Assembly (NCBI GenBank): GCA_902706205.1
Contig: CACSKA010000001.1
Coordinates: forward strand, 186,001 to 250,000
Direction: 5' to 3'
DNA length: 64,000 nucleotides
Origin: Chryseobacterium sp. 18061
GTDB lineage: Bacteria; Pseudomonadota; Gammaproteobacteria; Enterobacterales; Enterobacteriaceae
Shown here: piece after piece, positions 56,352 through 64,000 of the stretch
Layout: every line of letters begins with the position of its first letter
Position numbering within the stretch: position 1 is the stretch's first letter
Translations under genes and position numbers: made by a program
The notes under the pieces: model-generated
The model's database searches: none
Seen by the model: the letters and a program-made list of their open reading frames with translations, nothing else
What the model was told of the DNA's origin: nothing

Positions 56352-57551
56352 TTACGGTGTGTGCAGCGAGCCGTCTGGCAGGCGGCTTTGGGTCCATTCA
56401 TGCGGGCGGTAAACCACCGGATGCGCGAGAGCCAGCGCTTCGTTGAAATCGACGCCAATGCCGGTGGCCTGTGGCGGATAAATGTAGCCATCTTTGGCTT
56501 CCGGTGCACCGGGGAATACCGCGTCGGTGGTGGCAGAACGCGGAATGTATTCCTGAATCGCGGCGTTGTGCAGATGAATATTCAGGTGCGTGTTCACTGC
56601 CACGCCAATCGGCGTCATGTCGCCAGGGCCATGCCAGGCCAGACGCACGCCAAAGGCCTGACATAGCACCGCCAGCTTCAGCGCCGGGGTGATACCGCCA
56701 ATCTGAGAGACGTGGCAGCGAATAAAGTCAATCTGCCGATTCACAATTATGTCGTGCCATTCCGCAGGGTTGTTGAACAGCTCGCCCAACGCCAGTGGAA
56801 CGCTGCTCTGCTGGCGAATTTGGGCCAGCCACGGGGTTTGCTGCGGGGGCAAAATGTCTTCAATAAAGAACGGCTGGTAAGGTTCCAGCTGTTTGGCTAA
56901 CTGCACCGCTTGCTGTGGGAACAAACGTTCGTGGACGTCATGCAGAATATGGAAACGGTGGCCGTAGCGTTCGCGCAGGGCGCGGAACATTTCCACCGTA
57001 TTGCGCATGTACTGATCCTGATCGAACCATGCGCCGGACGATGGGTTTTCCGGTGCATGCAATTCCGTCGGGGTGCCGCCATAAAAGCCGAGCTGGCAGC
57101 GAATATGGCGATAACCTTTTTCCAGCAGCCCGTCGACGGCGACGTACAGCTCTGCCAGCGTTTCACCGCTGGCGTGCGAATAGGCGGCGATCGCATCCCG
57201 AGATTTTCCGCCCAGTAGCTGATACAGCGGCATATTCGCCAGCCGCGCTTTGATATCCCACAGCGCCATATCGACCCCGGCCATGGCGTTGTTCATCGCC
57301 GGGCCGTTACGCCAGTAGGCGTTGACGTTCATCATCTGCCAGAGATCTTCGATATTATTGGCGTCGCGGCCAATCAGCAGCGGGCGCAGATATTCTTCGA
57401 CCAGCGTTTTGACCGCCAGCGGGCGCTGCTGAAATGTGGCGCAGCCGAGGCCAATAACGCCTTTGTCAGTGGTAACACGTACCGTCACCAGATTATGGCG
57501 GTCGGGGCGGGTGATGAAGCAGTCGATAGCGGTAATAAGCGTCGGTTGCAC
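56352..57551 (-). CDS. Enolase-superfamily ManD/RspA-like dehydratase
   Basis: 399-aa mandelate-racemase/enolase superfamily protein. The start is taken as GTG 57551, with GGGAG at good spacing; the longer open frame upstream is unlike the family. Metal ligands Asp205, Glu231 and Glu257 ([22 protein letters not shown]), acid/base His207 and His307 ([11 protein letters not shown]), and Arg151 (HIRCQLG) match D-mannonate/D-gluconate dehydratases of the ManD group. The substrate is a sugar acid; activity in this group ranges from high to very low. It is divergent from a PTS permease gene, an unusual partner. Confidence 0.85.
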   Translation of the reverse strand: MQPTLITAIDCFITRPDRHNLVTVRVTTDKGVIGLGCATFQQRPLAVKTLVEEYLRPLLIGRDANNIEDLWQMMNVNAYWRNGPAMNNAMAGVDMALWDIKARLANMPLYQLLGGKSRDAIAAYSHASGETLAELYVAVDGLLEKGYRHIRCQLGFYGGTPTELHAPENPSSGAWFDQDQYMRNTVEMFRALRERYGHRFHILHDVHERLFPQQAVQLAKQLEPYQPFFIEDILPPQQTPWLAQIRQQSSVPLALGELFNNPAEWHDIIVNRQIDFIRCHVSQIGGITPALKLAVLCQAFGVRLAWHGPGDMTPIGVAVNTHLNIHLHNAAIQEYIPRSATTDAVFPGAPEAKDGYIYPPQATGIGVDFNEALALAHPVVYRPHEWTQSRLPDGSLHTP

Positions 57552-57626
57552 GGAAAAAAGCTCCCTGTCTGAGACGAAAAAAGAACACGATTGATGATTT
57601 ATCTTCGCCCTATTTTCAGGGGTAGG

Positions 57627-57694
57627 TAAACCTTTTTCTGGAATAAATATTTTGGTCTGAAATAGAAGGTTTATTGAATTAAAAACCAGACCAA
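57627..57694. promoter_or_regulatory. Interleaved inverted repeats between dehydratase and PTS genes
   Basis: TAAACCTT (57627-57634) pairs with AAGGTTTA (57666-57673), and TTGGTCTG (57652-57659) with CAGACCAA (57687-57694). Both 8-bp arms are perfect. They lie in the 278-bp divergent promoter region and are candidates for GntR operators (the TGGTCT half fits UTRA regulators). Confidence 0.5.
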
Positions 57695-57829
57695 TTGCAC
57701 TCGAAAACGACATTGATGGCTAATTAGATTGAGAAGTGTGAGGGCCTTCAAGTTTTATTGGTTTGTTTTACGCAGTGGGCTTGATTACCATCCGGATAAC
57801 CAAAACACGTACACTTCGCAGGAGTCACT

Positions 57830-59206
57830 ATGGGGACGCGAGACGCCATCACCCGGATTATTCAGCTGGTCGGTGGGCAAGATAATATCAATAAAGTCTG
57901 GCACTGCATGACCCGCTTACGCTTTGATTTAATTGATGATAGCAAAATCGAACAGAGCGAAATTAAGAAGTTGCCCGGCGTGCTGGGTGCACAATTACAA
58001 AGCGATCAGTTCCAGATAATCATCGGCCCGAAAGTGAATGGCTGGTATGAGCAATTGCAGGAAACGCTGGGCCAGCGTGATGCGCCAGTCGCGTCGGATG
58101 CGAAAGGACGTAAAAGCCTGGTATCGCTGTTTATGGATACCGTCTCCGGAGTGTTTGGTCCGATTGTACCGGCGATTGCCGGGGCCGGGATGATCAAAGG
58201 TTTGCTGGCTGGATTGATCGCACTGAAAGTGGTGTCGCCGAAAAGTGAAACGGTAATGGTCATCGACCTTATCGCCAGCGGCGTGTTCTATTTCCTGCCG
58301 TTTTTCCTGGCGGTTTCCGCAGCGAAAATCTTTAAAACTAATGAATACCTCGCGGCTGCGGTGGCGGCCTGCCTGATGTATCCGACCTTAATCGACGCGG
58401 CGAAAGCGCTGGCGACGCACCAGCCGGATGCGGCTTCCGCGCTGTGGCTGATGAACGCGATCCCGGTGTCGGTGTTTAACTATTCCTCAAGCGTTATACC
58501 GGTGATTTTCTCGGTACTGGCGCTGAAATACATCCATAAATGGGTCGACAGCATCATGCCGGAGGTGCTGAAAACCGTGTTCACGCCAACGCTGACGCTG
58601 TTCATCGGCGCGCTGGCGGCACTGGTGGTGATCGGTCCGATTGGCATCTGGCTGGGTAAAGGGCTGGCGCTGTTTATTGAAGGCCTGTTCAGTGTATCGG
58701 CGAGCTTCGCCGGGCTGGTGGTGGGCGCAATCCGGCCGGTGGCAATCCTCACCGGGATGCATCACGCAATGACGCCGATTGCCCTGCAAAACTTCAGCGA
58801 TCGCGGCTACGACATGCTGATGCCGATGATGTTTATGGCCAATATGGCGATTGCCGGCGCGACATTTGCTATCTGGCGTTTGAGCAAGGACCGTCAGGAC
58901 CGGACGGTGACGCTGTCGGCGGCGGTTTCCGCGCTGCTCGGCATTACCGAACCGGCGCTGTTTGGCGTGCTGACGCGCTATAAAAAGGCTTTTATTGCCG
59001 CAACGATTGCCAGTTCAGTGGCCTCGGCGTTTATCGCGTTTTTCGGTGTGCGTCTGTACGGCTACATTTTGTCGAGCATTTTCAGTTTACCGGCCTATAT
59101 CGGCCCGTATTTTGTCTTTGCGTTTTCGGGTGTGGTGATTGCGCTGGTGCTGTCGTTTACGCTGACCACGCTGCTGGTGGGCCAGGAACAAAAGAACGTC
59201 CGCTGA
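57830..59206 (+). CDS. PTS EIIBC, glucose/beta-glucoside superfamily
   Basis: 458-aa inner-membrane permease. The EIIB domain (1-80) holds the phosphorylated cysteine Cys26 in WHCMTRLRF; the EIIC domain (about 100-450) has ten or so helices and the motifs GPIVPAIAGAGMIKG, GMHHAM and GITEPALFGV. No EIIA domain is attached, so EIIA-Glc (Crr) is the probable donor. The start follows AGGAG. The substrate is unknown; divergent pairing with a ManD-type dehydratase suggests a sugar acid or a glycoside of one. Confidence 0.87.
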   Translation: MGTRDAITRIIQLVGGQDNINKVWHCMTRLRFDLIDDSKIEQSEIKKLPGVLGAQLQSDQFQIIIGPKVNGWYEQLQETLGQRDAPVASDAKGRKSLVSLFMDTVSGVFGPIVPAIAGAGMIKGLLAGLIALKVVSPKSETVMVIDLIASGVFYFLPFFLAVSAAKIFKTNEYLAAAVAACLMYPTLIDAAKALATHQPDAASALWLMNAIPVSVFNYSSSVIPVIFSVLALKYIHKWVDSIMPEVLKTVFTPTLTLFIGALAALVVIGPIGIWLGKGLALFIEGLFSVSASFAGLVVGAIRPVAILTGMHHAMTPIALQNFSDRGYDMLMPMMFMANMAIAGATFAIWRLSKDRQDRTVTLSAAVSALLGITEPALFGVLTRYKKAFIAATIASSVASAFIAFFGVRLYGYILSSIFSLPAYIGPYFVFAFSGVVIALVLSFTLTTLLVGQEQKNVR

Positions 59207-59232
59207 CGCTACGAATGTAGGTCCGGTCAAAG

Positions 59233-59262
59233 GAAAGGGCGACATGTTCGCCTTTTTTGTTG
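59233..59262 (+). terminator. PTS gene terminator
   Basis: AAAGGGCGA and TCGCCTTTTTT arms around CATGT, with a T-rich tail. Confidence 0.8.
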
Positions 59263-59323
59263 CCTACAGAAAAACCCTTCTCCTGGCATGGTTGATATTC
59301 ATTCTCGGTCGGTGTAATTTATT

Positions 59324-59346
59324 GTTATGTTATACTATAACGATTG
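59324..59346. promoter_or_regulatory. Zur box before rpmE2-rpmJ2
   Basis: Centred on TGTTATA-C-TATAACG, the 23-bp site matches the Zur consensus at 18 of 22 defined positions, 10 bp before rpmE2. Zinc shortage should therefore derepress the pair. Confidence 0.8.
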
Positions 59347-59355
59347 AGGTTAATT

Positions 59356-59616
59356 ATGAGAGCCGATATCCATCCACACTACCGTACCGTGGTGTTCCAC
59401 GACACCAGCGCCAACGAATACTTCAAAGTCGGGTCGACCATTAAAACCGACAGGGAAATCGAACTGGACGGGGAAACTTTCCCGTACATCAACCTTGAAG
59501 TGTCGTCTAAGTCGCATCCGTTCTATACCGGGAAGCAAAAAACCTTCTCGAATGAAGGGAGCATGGCGCGTTTCCGTCAGCGTTTTGGCGGCTTTCTTGA
59601 TGCGAAAAGAGGCTAA
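59356..59616 (+). CDS. rpmE2: Zinc-independent ribosomal protein L31 type B
   Basis: 86-aa alternative L31 (YkgM), beginning [20 protein letters not shown]. It lacks the CxxC zinc ligands of the standard L31, so it replaces it on ribosomes when zinc is scarce, freeing zinc. The type-B signature [13 protein letters not shown] is present. It is first of the two-gene Zur operon, 2 bp before rpmJ2. Confidence 0.97.
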   Translation: MRADIHPHYRTVVFHDTSANEYFKVGSTIKTDREIELDGETFPYINLEVSSKSHPFYTGKQKTFSNEGSMARFRQRFGGFLDAKRG

Positions 59617-59618
59617 AA

Positions 59619-59759
59619 ATGCAGGTTCTGAATTCACTTAAAAGCGCGAAACAGCGCCACCCAAATTGTCAGATTGTAAGACGCAAAGGGCGGCTGTACG
59701 TCATTTGCAAAACAAACCCCCGCTTTAAAGCTGTGCAGGGGCGTAAGAAAAGACGTTAA
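59619..59759 (+). CDS. rpmJ2: Alternative ribosomal protein L36
   Basis: 46-aa L36 paralogue (YkgO), [20 protein letters not shown] through to RRKKRR-like basic end (VQGRKKRR). Unlike the classical L36 it has only two cysteines (Cys17, Cys31), without the CCHC zinc set. It begins 2 nt after the rpmE2 stop. Its stop overlaps the stop of the convergent acetyltransferase gene by 4 bp. Confidence 0.95.
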   Translation: MQVLNSLKSAKQRHPNCQIVRRKGRLYVICKTNPRFKAVQGRKKRR

Positions 59760-60466
59760 CCTTTTGGCTGTCGCCAACTTTCCAGGGAAGTCCTCTGTTT
59801 GCCGTCGGCAGTAAAATTGTCGGCGGCAAGCCATTTCCGCATTGCCCCATCTACCTCAGGCCATTCCTGGTCGATAATAGAAAACCAGTCGGTGTCACGA
59901 TTGTGCCCTTTGATAACCAAAGCCTGACGGAAATGCCCTTCATACTGGAAGCCCATGCGTAGCGCGGCGCGGCGCGACGGTTCATTCAGACTGTTACATT
60001 TCCACTCGTAGCGGCGATAGCCGAGAGTGTCGAACGCGTAACGCATCAGCAGCCATTGCGCTTCGGTGGACATCGGCGTGCGGCTCAGAAGAGGTGAAAA
60101 ATGCACATGGCCCACTTCAACGACGCCATTTTTACTGTCGATGCGCATCAGCGCCAGCGTGCCAACTGGCTGCCCGCTCTGCTTATCGATGACGGCGAAG
60201 TGAATCGGGTCCTGTAAGGTCACCACACTTTGCACCCACGCGCGGTAGCTTTCTACGTCGGTGTCCGGCTCGCGCAGCAGCCATGTCCAGGCGCGGGTGT
60301 CTTCCGCCAGCTGATAGGCGGCAAACAGTGCCTCGGCATGTTCTGCCCGTAAAGGTTCGAGGCGGCACAGACGGCCTTCCAACGTTTCACGACCCGGATG
60401 CGGGCGCGGCTGCCAGTCCGGAAGCGCTTCTCCAACCGGCTGACCAAACTCATTATTCTGACTCAT
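59756..60466 (-). CDS. GNAT-family N-acetyltransferase
   Basis: 236-aa GCN5-related acetyltransferase of the RimJ/RimL type. Starting [18 protein letters not shown] with AAAGGAGT upstream, it has the beta-strand set typical of the fold: [34 protein letters not shown] (about 120-153), with the acetyl-CoA loop and the [18 protein letters not shown] end. The large frame beyond 60466 is the shadow of the regulator gene. It is divergent from a MocR regulator. The substrate is unknown; amino-acid or protein N-terminal acetylation is possible. Confidence 0.87.
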   Translation of the reverse strand: MSQNNEFGQPVGEALPDWQPRPHPGRETLEGRLCRLEPLRAEHAEALFAAYQLAEDTRAWTWLLREPDTDVESYRAWVQSVVTLQDPIHFAVIDKQSGQPVGTLALMRIDSKNGVVEVGHVHFSPLLSRTPMSTEAQWLLMRYAFDTLGYRRYEWKCNSLNEPSRRAALRMGFQYEGHFRQALVIKGHNRDTDWFSIIDQEWPEVDGAMRKWLAADNFTADGKQRTSLESWRQPKG

Positions 60467-60565
60467 ACTGACTCCTTTTTGGACGCGTTTATGCAGAATA
60501 GGGCGCTGATGGTTCCCTGGAAAGAGCCACTGGCGTATCTTCTTGTGGTACCACGAGGAGAGCCG

Positions 60566-62026
60566 ATGAATATTCCTGATGATGCATTTTATGGGCTGTT
60601 GGCGAAGGCCGTGCAGTTGCGCGACGGCGAAACGCTGCAGCGGACGATTTACCATGCGTTGCGCAACGCCATTCTGAACGGGCAACTGCAGCCACAGAGC
60701 CGTCTGCCCGGCTCGCGCGCCATTGCCCAGCAGCTGCAACTTTCGCGTAATACCATTAACGCCGCGCTGGATCAGCTGGCGACGGAAGGCTATTTGCTGC
60801 GTGATCGACAGGGCTCTCAGGTGGCGAGGCTGCCACATTCCCCGGCGAATGAAACGACCCCGTCCTCGGTAATTAGCCTGCCAACGCATCTGGCGCAGCT
60901 GCCCTTGGCTACGCGTCGGGATTCGCCGGTGCTGGCGTTTACACCGGGCACGCCTGCGGTGAACTATTTCCCGTTGCCGCTTTGGCGTCGTCTGCTCGAC
61001 CGCATATGGCGTGATGAAGGCAGCACGCTATTGGGCTACGGCGATTCCGCTGGCGAATGGTCGCTGCGGGTGGCGATTGCCCGGCATCTGGCGCTGTCAC
61101 GCGGGATTGATTGTGATGCAAGCCAGGTGGTGATTACCGAAGGCGCACGTGAAGGGCTGAATTTGTGCACCCAGCTGCTGAGTGAAAGAGGCCAGCCGGT
61201 GTGGTTTGAGGACCCCGGTTACTTTGGCGCACGCAGCGCGTTTATTTCCGCCGGATTGCCGATTCATGGCCTGCCGGTGGATGAAGAAGGGATGTGCTTT
61301 ACCTCGGCGGCATTGCCCACGCCGCGATTCATTTTCACCTCGCCTTCGCACCAGTATCCGCTCGGAAATCTGATGAGCGCCACGCGACGTCTGGCATGGC
61401 TGGAGTTCGCCCGGCAGCACGACGCGTGGATTATTGAAGATGATTACGACAGTGAGTTTCGCTACAGCGGCGAGCCGATTCCGGCGATGCTCGGGATGGT
61501 GCCGAATGCGCCAGTGGTGTATCTCGGGACTTTCAGCAAAACCCTGTTTCCGTCGCTGCGTATCGGATTTGTGGTGATGCCCAAAGCGCTGGCAAAATCG
61601 GTGCAGCCTGCGATTGATTCGTTGTTACGCGGTGGGCATCGCGCCGAGCAGCGAACGCTGGCCCATTTCATTGAGGAAGGGCACTACGCGCGCCATCTGG
61701 CGTCGATGCGTCGTTTATACCGTAAGCGTCAGGCGCAGCTACGGGCGGCCATTCAGCAGGAGCTGACGTTTCCACACCAGATTTCTGCCGGGGAAGGGGG
61801 AATGCACCTGACGGTGAAAATCGCCGGGATTGATGACGGAAAGGTGGTGGATTTAGCGCGCCAGTTCCAGCTGGCCCCGGCGGCGCTGAGTCGTTTTTAT
61901 CTTGACCCGACTCAGGGTGAAACCGGGCTTGTGCTGGGGTACGGCAATACGTCGGCTTCACGATTTACGGCCGGTATCCGTACCCTGAATCAGCTTATCG
62001 CACAGACTCGGCGCGCGTCAGAGTGA
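60566..62026 (+). CDS. MocR-family PLP-dependent regulator (PdxR/YjiR-like)
   Basis: 486-aa fusion of a GntR winged helix (about 20-88, [25 protein letters not shown]) and an aminotransferase-fold domain with PLP Lys325 in [12 protein letters not shown] and DDYDSEFRY near 292-300. The start [10 protein letters not shown], with CGAGGAG before it, replaces a longer frame. It is divergent from the GNAT gene, its probable target. TGGTTCC (60510-60516) and TGGTACC (60546-60552) form a spaced direct repeat in the gap. Its 3' end overlaps the ylaC end by 32 bp. Confidence 0.88.
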   Translation: MNIPDDAFYGLLAKAVQLRDGETLQRTIYHALRNAILNGQLQPQSRLPGSRAIAQQLQLSRNTINAALDQLATEGYLLRDRQGSQVARLPHSPANETTPSSVISLPTHLAQLPLATRRDSPVLAFTPGTPAVNYFPLPLWRRLLDRIWRDEGSTLLGYGDSAGEWSLRVAIARHLALSRGIDCDASQVVITEGAREGLNLCTQLLSERGQPVWFEDPGYFGARSAFISAGLPIHGLPVDEEGMCFTSAALPTPRFIFTSPSHQYPLGNLMSATRRLAWLEFARQHDAWIIEDDYDSEFRYSGEPIPAMLGMVPNAPVVYLGTFSKTLFPSLRIGFVVMPKALAKSVQPAIDSLLRGGHRAEQRTLAHFIEEGHYARHLASMRRLYRKRQAQLRAAIQQELTFPHQISAGEGGMHLTVKIAGIDDGKVVDLARQFQLAPAALSRFYLDPTQGETGLVLGYGNTSASRFTAGIRTLNQLIAQTRRASE

Positions 62027-62465
62027 AGATGTCGTAGAACGACAGTTCGCCTTTAGTGGCGATCATTTTCTTCAGCTGGCTTTTCTGCGGCTCTGCCACG
62101 CGCGGCGACTGCATGATGCTGTCGATTAGCGCTTCGGGTACGAAACGGGTGTTGTACCATTCGCCGTTGTAGCAGACGCGGAAATCGAGCACGTCGATAT
62201 CTTCGTAACGGTAGCGCGGGGCCACGTCAAAAAAGAAAAATCCATTCATCACGATGAACAGCACCACCAACAGCCATTGAGAATCCGCCAGCGTTTCCGA
62301 ACGGTACATCACAATCCAGGTGGCGAGGAAACCGAGATACATGGCGATAAACAGCCCTGGGAAGCGGCGGATAAAGCTGGTGCTGAAGCGCGGACGGTTG
62401 TCACGCTTCTCGGTGCTGTTCAGCTCGTTGATGGTGCGGGTGAGCAGTTGTTGGATTTCGGACAT
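61995..62465 (-). CDS. ylaC: Inner-membrane protein YlaC
   Basis: 156-aa protein with two adjacent membrane helices (about 34-54, [20 protein letters not shown], and 63-80) and a cytosolic C-terminal part. Length equals E. coli YlaC; function unknown. Its 3' end overlaps the MocR gene on the opposite strand by 32 bp. Confidence 0.95.
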   Translation of the reverse strand: MSEIQQLLTRTINELNSTEKRDNRPRFSTSFIRRFPGLFIAMYLGFLATWIVMYRSETLADSQWLLVVLFIVMNGFFFFDVAPRYRYEDIDVLDFRVCYNGEWYNTRFVPEALIDSIMQSPRVAEPQKSQLKKMIATKGELSFYDIFTLTRAESVR

Positions 62466-62561
62466 CTGCGCCTTCTGTTATGCCTGAATCGGGGATGCCC
62501 TATTTTATGTTGCGTTAATTCAGGCGGAAAGTAACAGTTCAGTGACAGAAAAGCATAACAG

Positions 62562-63116
62562 TCAGGCGAGCATTTTGATTATCTTCGCCGGATTGCCACC
62601 CACCACCGCATTGGCCGGAACATCTTTTACCACCACGGCACCGGATGCAATCACCGCGTTATCACCGATAGTGACCCCAGGATTAATGATGGCCCTTCCG
62701 CCAATCCAGACGCTGTTGCCAATCGTTACCGGTTTTCCGTATTCCGCACCGCTATTACGCTCGTCGGCATCCAGCGGGTGGGTGGCGGTATAAATATGTA
62801 CGCCGGGGGCAAGCATACAGTTATCACCAATCTGAATTGGACAGACGTCCAGCATTACGCAGTCGAAATTAGCGTAAAAATTATGGCCGAGGAAAATGTT
62901 GTAACCGTAATCGCAGCGGAAGGTGGGCTCAATATACGCGTCTTCAGCCCGCCCGAGCAGTTCACCGAGTAAGCGGGAACGTAGCGCTTTCTCCTCAGGC
63001 GAGGAGTGGTTGTATTGATGTAGAGCGTTTCTGGCGCGTAAACGGTCGGCACGGAGGGTGGCATCACCCGGACGATACAGCTCTCCGGCGATCATTTTAC
63101 GTTTTTCTTCACTCAT
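62562..63116 (-). CDS. maa: Maltose O-acetyltransferase
   Basis: 184-aa trimeric left-handed beta-helix acyltransferase, using acetyl-CoA to acetylate maltose and glucose. The start is [16 protein letters not shown]; hexapeptide repeats run through about 70-175, the catalytic His lies in YTATHPLD, and GGNPAKIIK closes the coil. Confidence 0.95.
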   Translation of the reverse strand: MSEEKRKMIAGELYRPGDATLRADRLRARNALHQYNHSSPEEKALRSRLLGELLGRAEDAYIEPTFRCDYGYNIFLGHNFYANFDCVMLDVCPIQIGDNCMLAPGVHIYTATHPLDADERNSGAEYGKPVTIGNSVWIGGRAIINPGVTIGDNAVIASGAVVVKDVPANAVVGGNPAKIIKMLA

Positions 63117-63267
63117 GTGATTCTCCTTTTAATCAGAGAGTCACAGTATAGGCTGTCGCGCCAATGGGGAACGTTCCCTGGCTCGACGTGTGATTTTTAT
63201 CACATTGTAATCTGTACCGTTGTCAGTAAAGAAAGTAAGAGGAAGGGGGAAGCATAAGCTGTGTTAA

Positions 63268-63486
63268 TTAACGTATAAATTTCCACACTGATGATGGGAT
63301 TTTATCATAGAGCTTATTCATTGTGAGTTCTGCGAGACGATGATCCGCTGCTGAGTAAAAAACAGCCAATTCATTATCTGAGAGTTCATATTTATTCTTT
63401 TCAATAACGCGTTCTAATGTATCAAGCGTCTGACAACGTCGCAGTCGCATCAAATAATCAGTTTTTGTTAAAGGTTGATCTGACAT
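63268..63486 (-). CDS. hha: Haemolysin expression-modulating protein Hha
   Basis: 72-aa helical partner of H-NS that strengthens silencing of transferred, AT-rich genes. [30 protein letters not shown] and [14 protein letters not shown] are nearly invariant. It lies 27 nt after tomB; the pair acts as a toxin-antitoxin-like module in biofilm formation. Confidence 0.97.
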   Translation of the reverse strand: MSDQPLTKTDYLMRLRRCQTLDTLERVIEKNKYELSDNELAVFYSAADHRLAELTMNKLYDKIPSSVWKFIR

Positions 63487-63513
63487 AACTTCACCTTTTT
63501 GATTGTAATAATT

Positions 63514-63888
63514 TTAACAAGAAAGACTTACAGGGTTCGTCCGGCTAAGATTGACAAAGCAACGGAAGAGTCTGTTTCCAGACTTCCGCCATTTCTGCAG
63601 GTCATCTGCATTAATGCCGTAGTTACTGAACAACATAAAGGTATCGTCCAGATATTCATCAATTTGCGCGATCAATTTATTGTCTTCGTTATACTTAATT
63701 TTGTAATTAAGTGCGAAGGTTGCAATATGCTCGATCAGTTCATTGAGTTGAAGATTCAGCGCCGACGTAGGGTCATTAACCCAGCCAGCTCGGTTTTCTT
63801 CAAGGTTAGCGAGACAGTCATGATACAGCGTTTCACAGAGAAATTTAAGCTGTGCGAGATCATGTCTTTTTGGCGAGTACTCGTCCAT
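63514..63888 (-). CDS. tomB: Hha toxicity modulator TomB
   Basis: 124-aa antitoxin-like partner of Hha, beginning MDEYSPKRHDLAQLKFLCETLYHDC. Cys18, whose oxidation affects the Hha-TomB contact in E. coli, is kept. It is upstream of hha in the same operon. The remaining 112 bp to the window edge hold only its promoter region; acrB would follow. Confidence 0.96.
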   Translation of the reverse strand: MDEYSPKRHDLAQLKFLCETLYHDCLANLEENRAGWVNDPTSALNLQLNELIEHIATFALNYKIKYNEDNKLIAQIDEYLDDTFMLFSNYGINADDLQKWRKSGNRLFRCFVNLSRTNPVSLSC

Positions 63889-64000
63889 AACGCATCCCCT
63901 TATGATTAATCAACAAACACCGTGTGGGATGGATACTACTGTCTGACCCGGAACATACGCTGTGAACCTGATAGTGTAACTATAATCTACTCTGAAAAAG

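Noticed and set aside
57552..57713. N-terminal extension of the dehydratase frame
   Set aside because: Not family-like and overlaps the inverted-repeat control region; GTG 57551 has a proper ribosome site.
60467..60889. N-terminal extension of the acetyltransferase frame
   Set aside because: Opposite the MocR gene; the GNAT product has a good start with AAAGGAGT at 60466.

Overview
The window is a chromosomal segment of an Enterobacteriaceae species. From dxs-ispA-xseB-thiI through yajL, panE, cyoABCDE, ampG, bolA, tig, clpP, clpX, lon, hupB, ppiD, queC, mdlAB, glnK-amtB, tesB and ffs to ylaC-maa-hha-tomB it follows the gene order of the E. coli/Salmonella 9.5-10.5 min region. The cdsH gene beside decR and the rpmE2-rpmJ2 pair near ylaC recall Salmonella and the Enterobacter group. 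Gene complement and LacZ/LacI style suggest Enterobacter, Lelliottia or a close relative; the species cannot be fixed by eye.

Layout: 1-4.4 kb isoprenoid and thiamine/4-thiouridine genes (dxs runs off the left edge). 4.5-8.7 kb is an inserted sugar cluster: UTRA regulator, short NagB-type deaminase, GH4 phospho-glycosidase and a stand-alone lactose/cellobiose-family EIIC, with a DasR/NagR-like operator in front. 8.9-17.4 kb holds yajL-panE, yajQ, yajR and the cytochrome bo3 operon. 17.8-27.5 kb holds ampG-yajG, bolA and the tig/clpP/clpX/lon/hupB proteostasis block, with visible sigma-32 promoters before clpP and lon. 27.7-43.3 kb holds ppiD, ybaV, fadM, queC, ybaE, cof, cdsH/decR, mdlAB, nitrogen-controlled glnK-amtB, tesB, ybaY and ybaZ.

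From ffs (44.0 kb) to ylaC (62.0 kb) core genes (ybaA, pdeB) alternate with accessory modules: an IprA-like regulator, a small acidic orphan, a two-gene unit of a ribbon-helix-helix protein and an unknown 71-aa protein, a MocR/YczE divergent pair with direct-repeat operator candidates, a lac locus without lacY whose lacZ has a 5' frameshift, a flavin reductase, a GntR / ManD-family dehydratase / PTS EIIBC module, Zur-boxed alternative ribosomal proteins, and a GNAT/MocR divergent pair. The window ends in ylaC, maa and the hha-tomB pair, on the approach to acrAB.

The best candidates for undescribed biology are the ManD+PTS module with two interleaved inverted repeats, the GH4/EIIC/NagB cluster with its operator and leader hairpin, the RHH+71-aa operon, and a perfect 22-bp-arm inverted repeat at 45.2 kb. 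All calls come from reading the sequence and family knowledge; no search was run.
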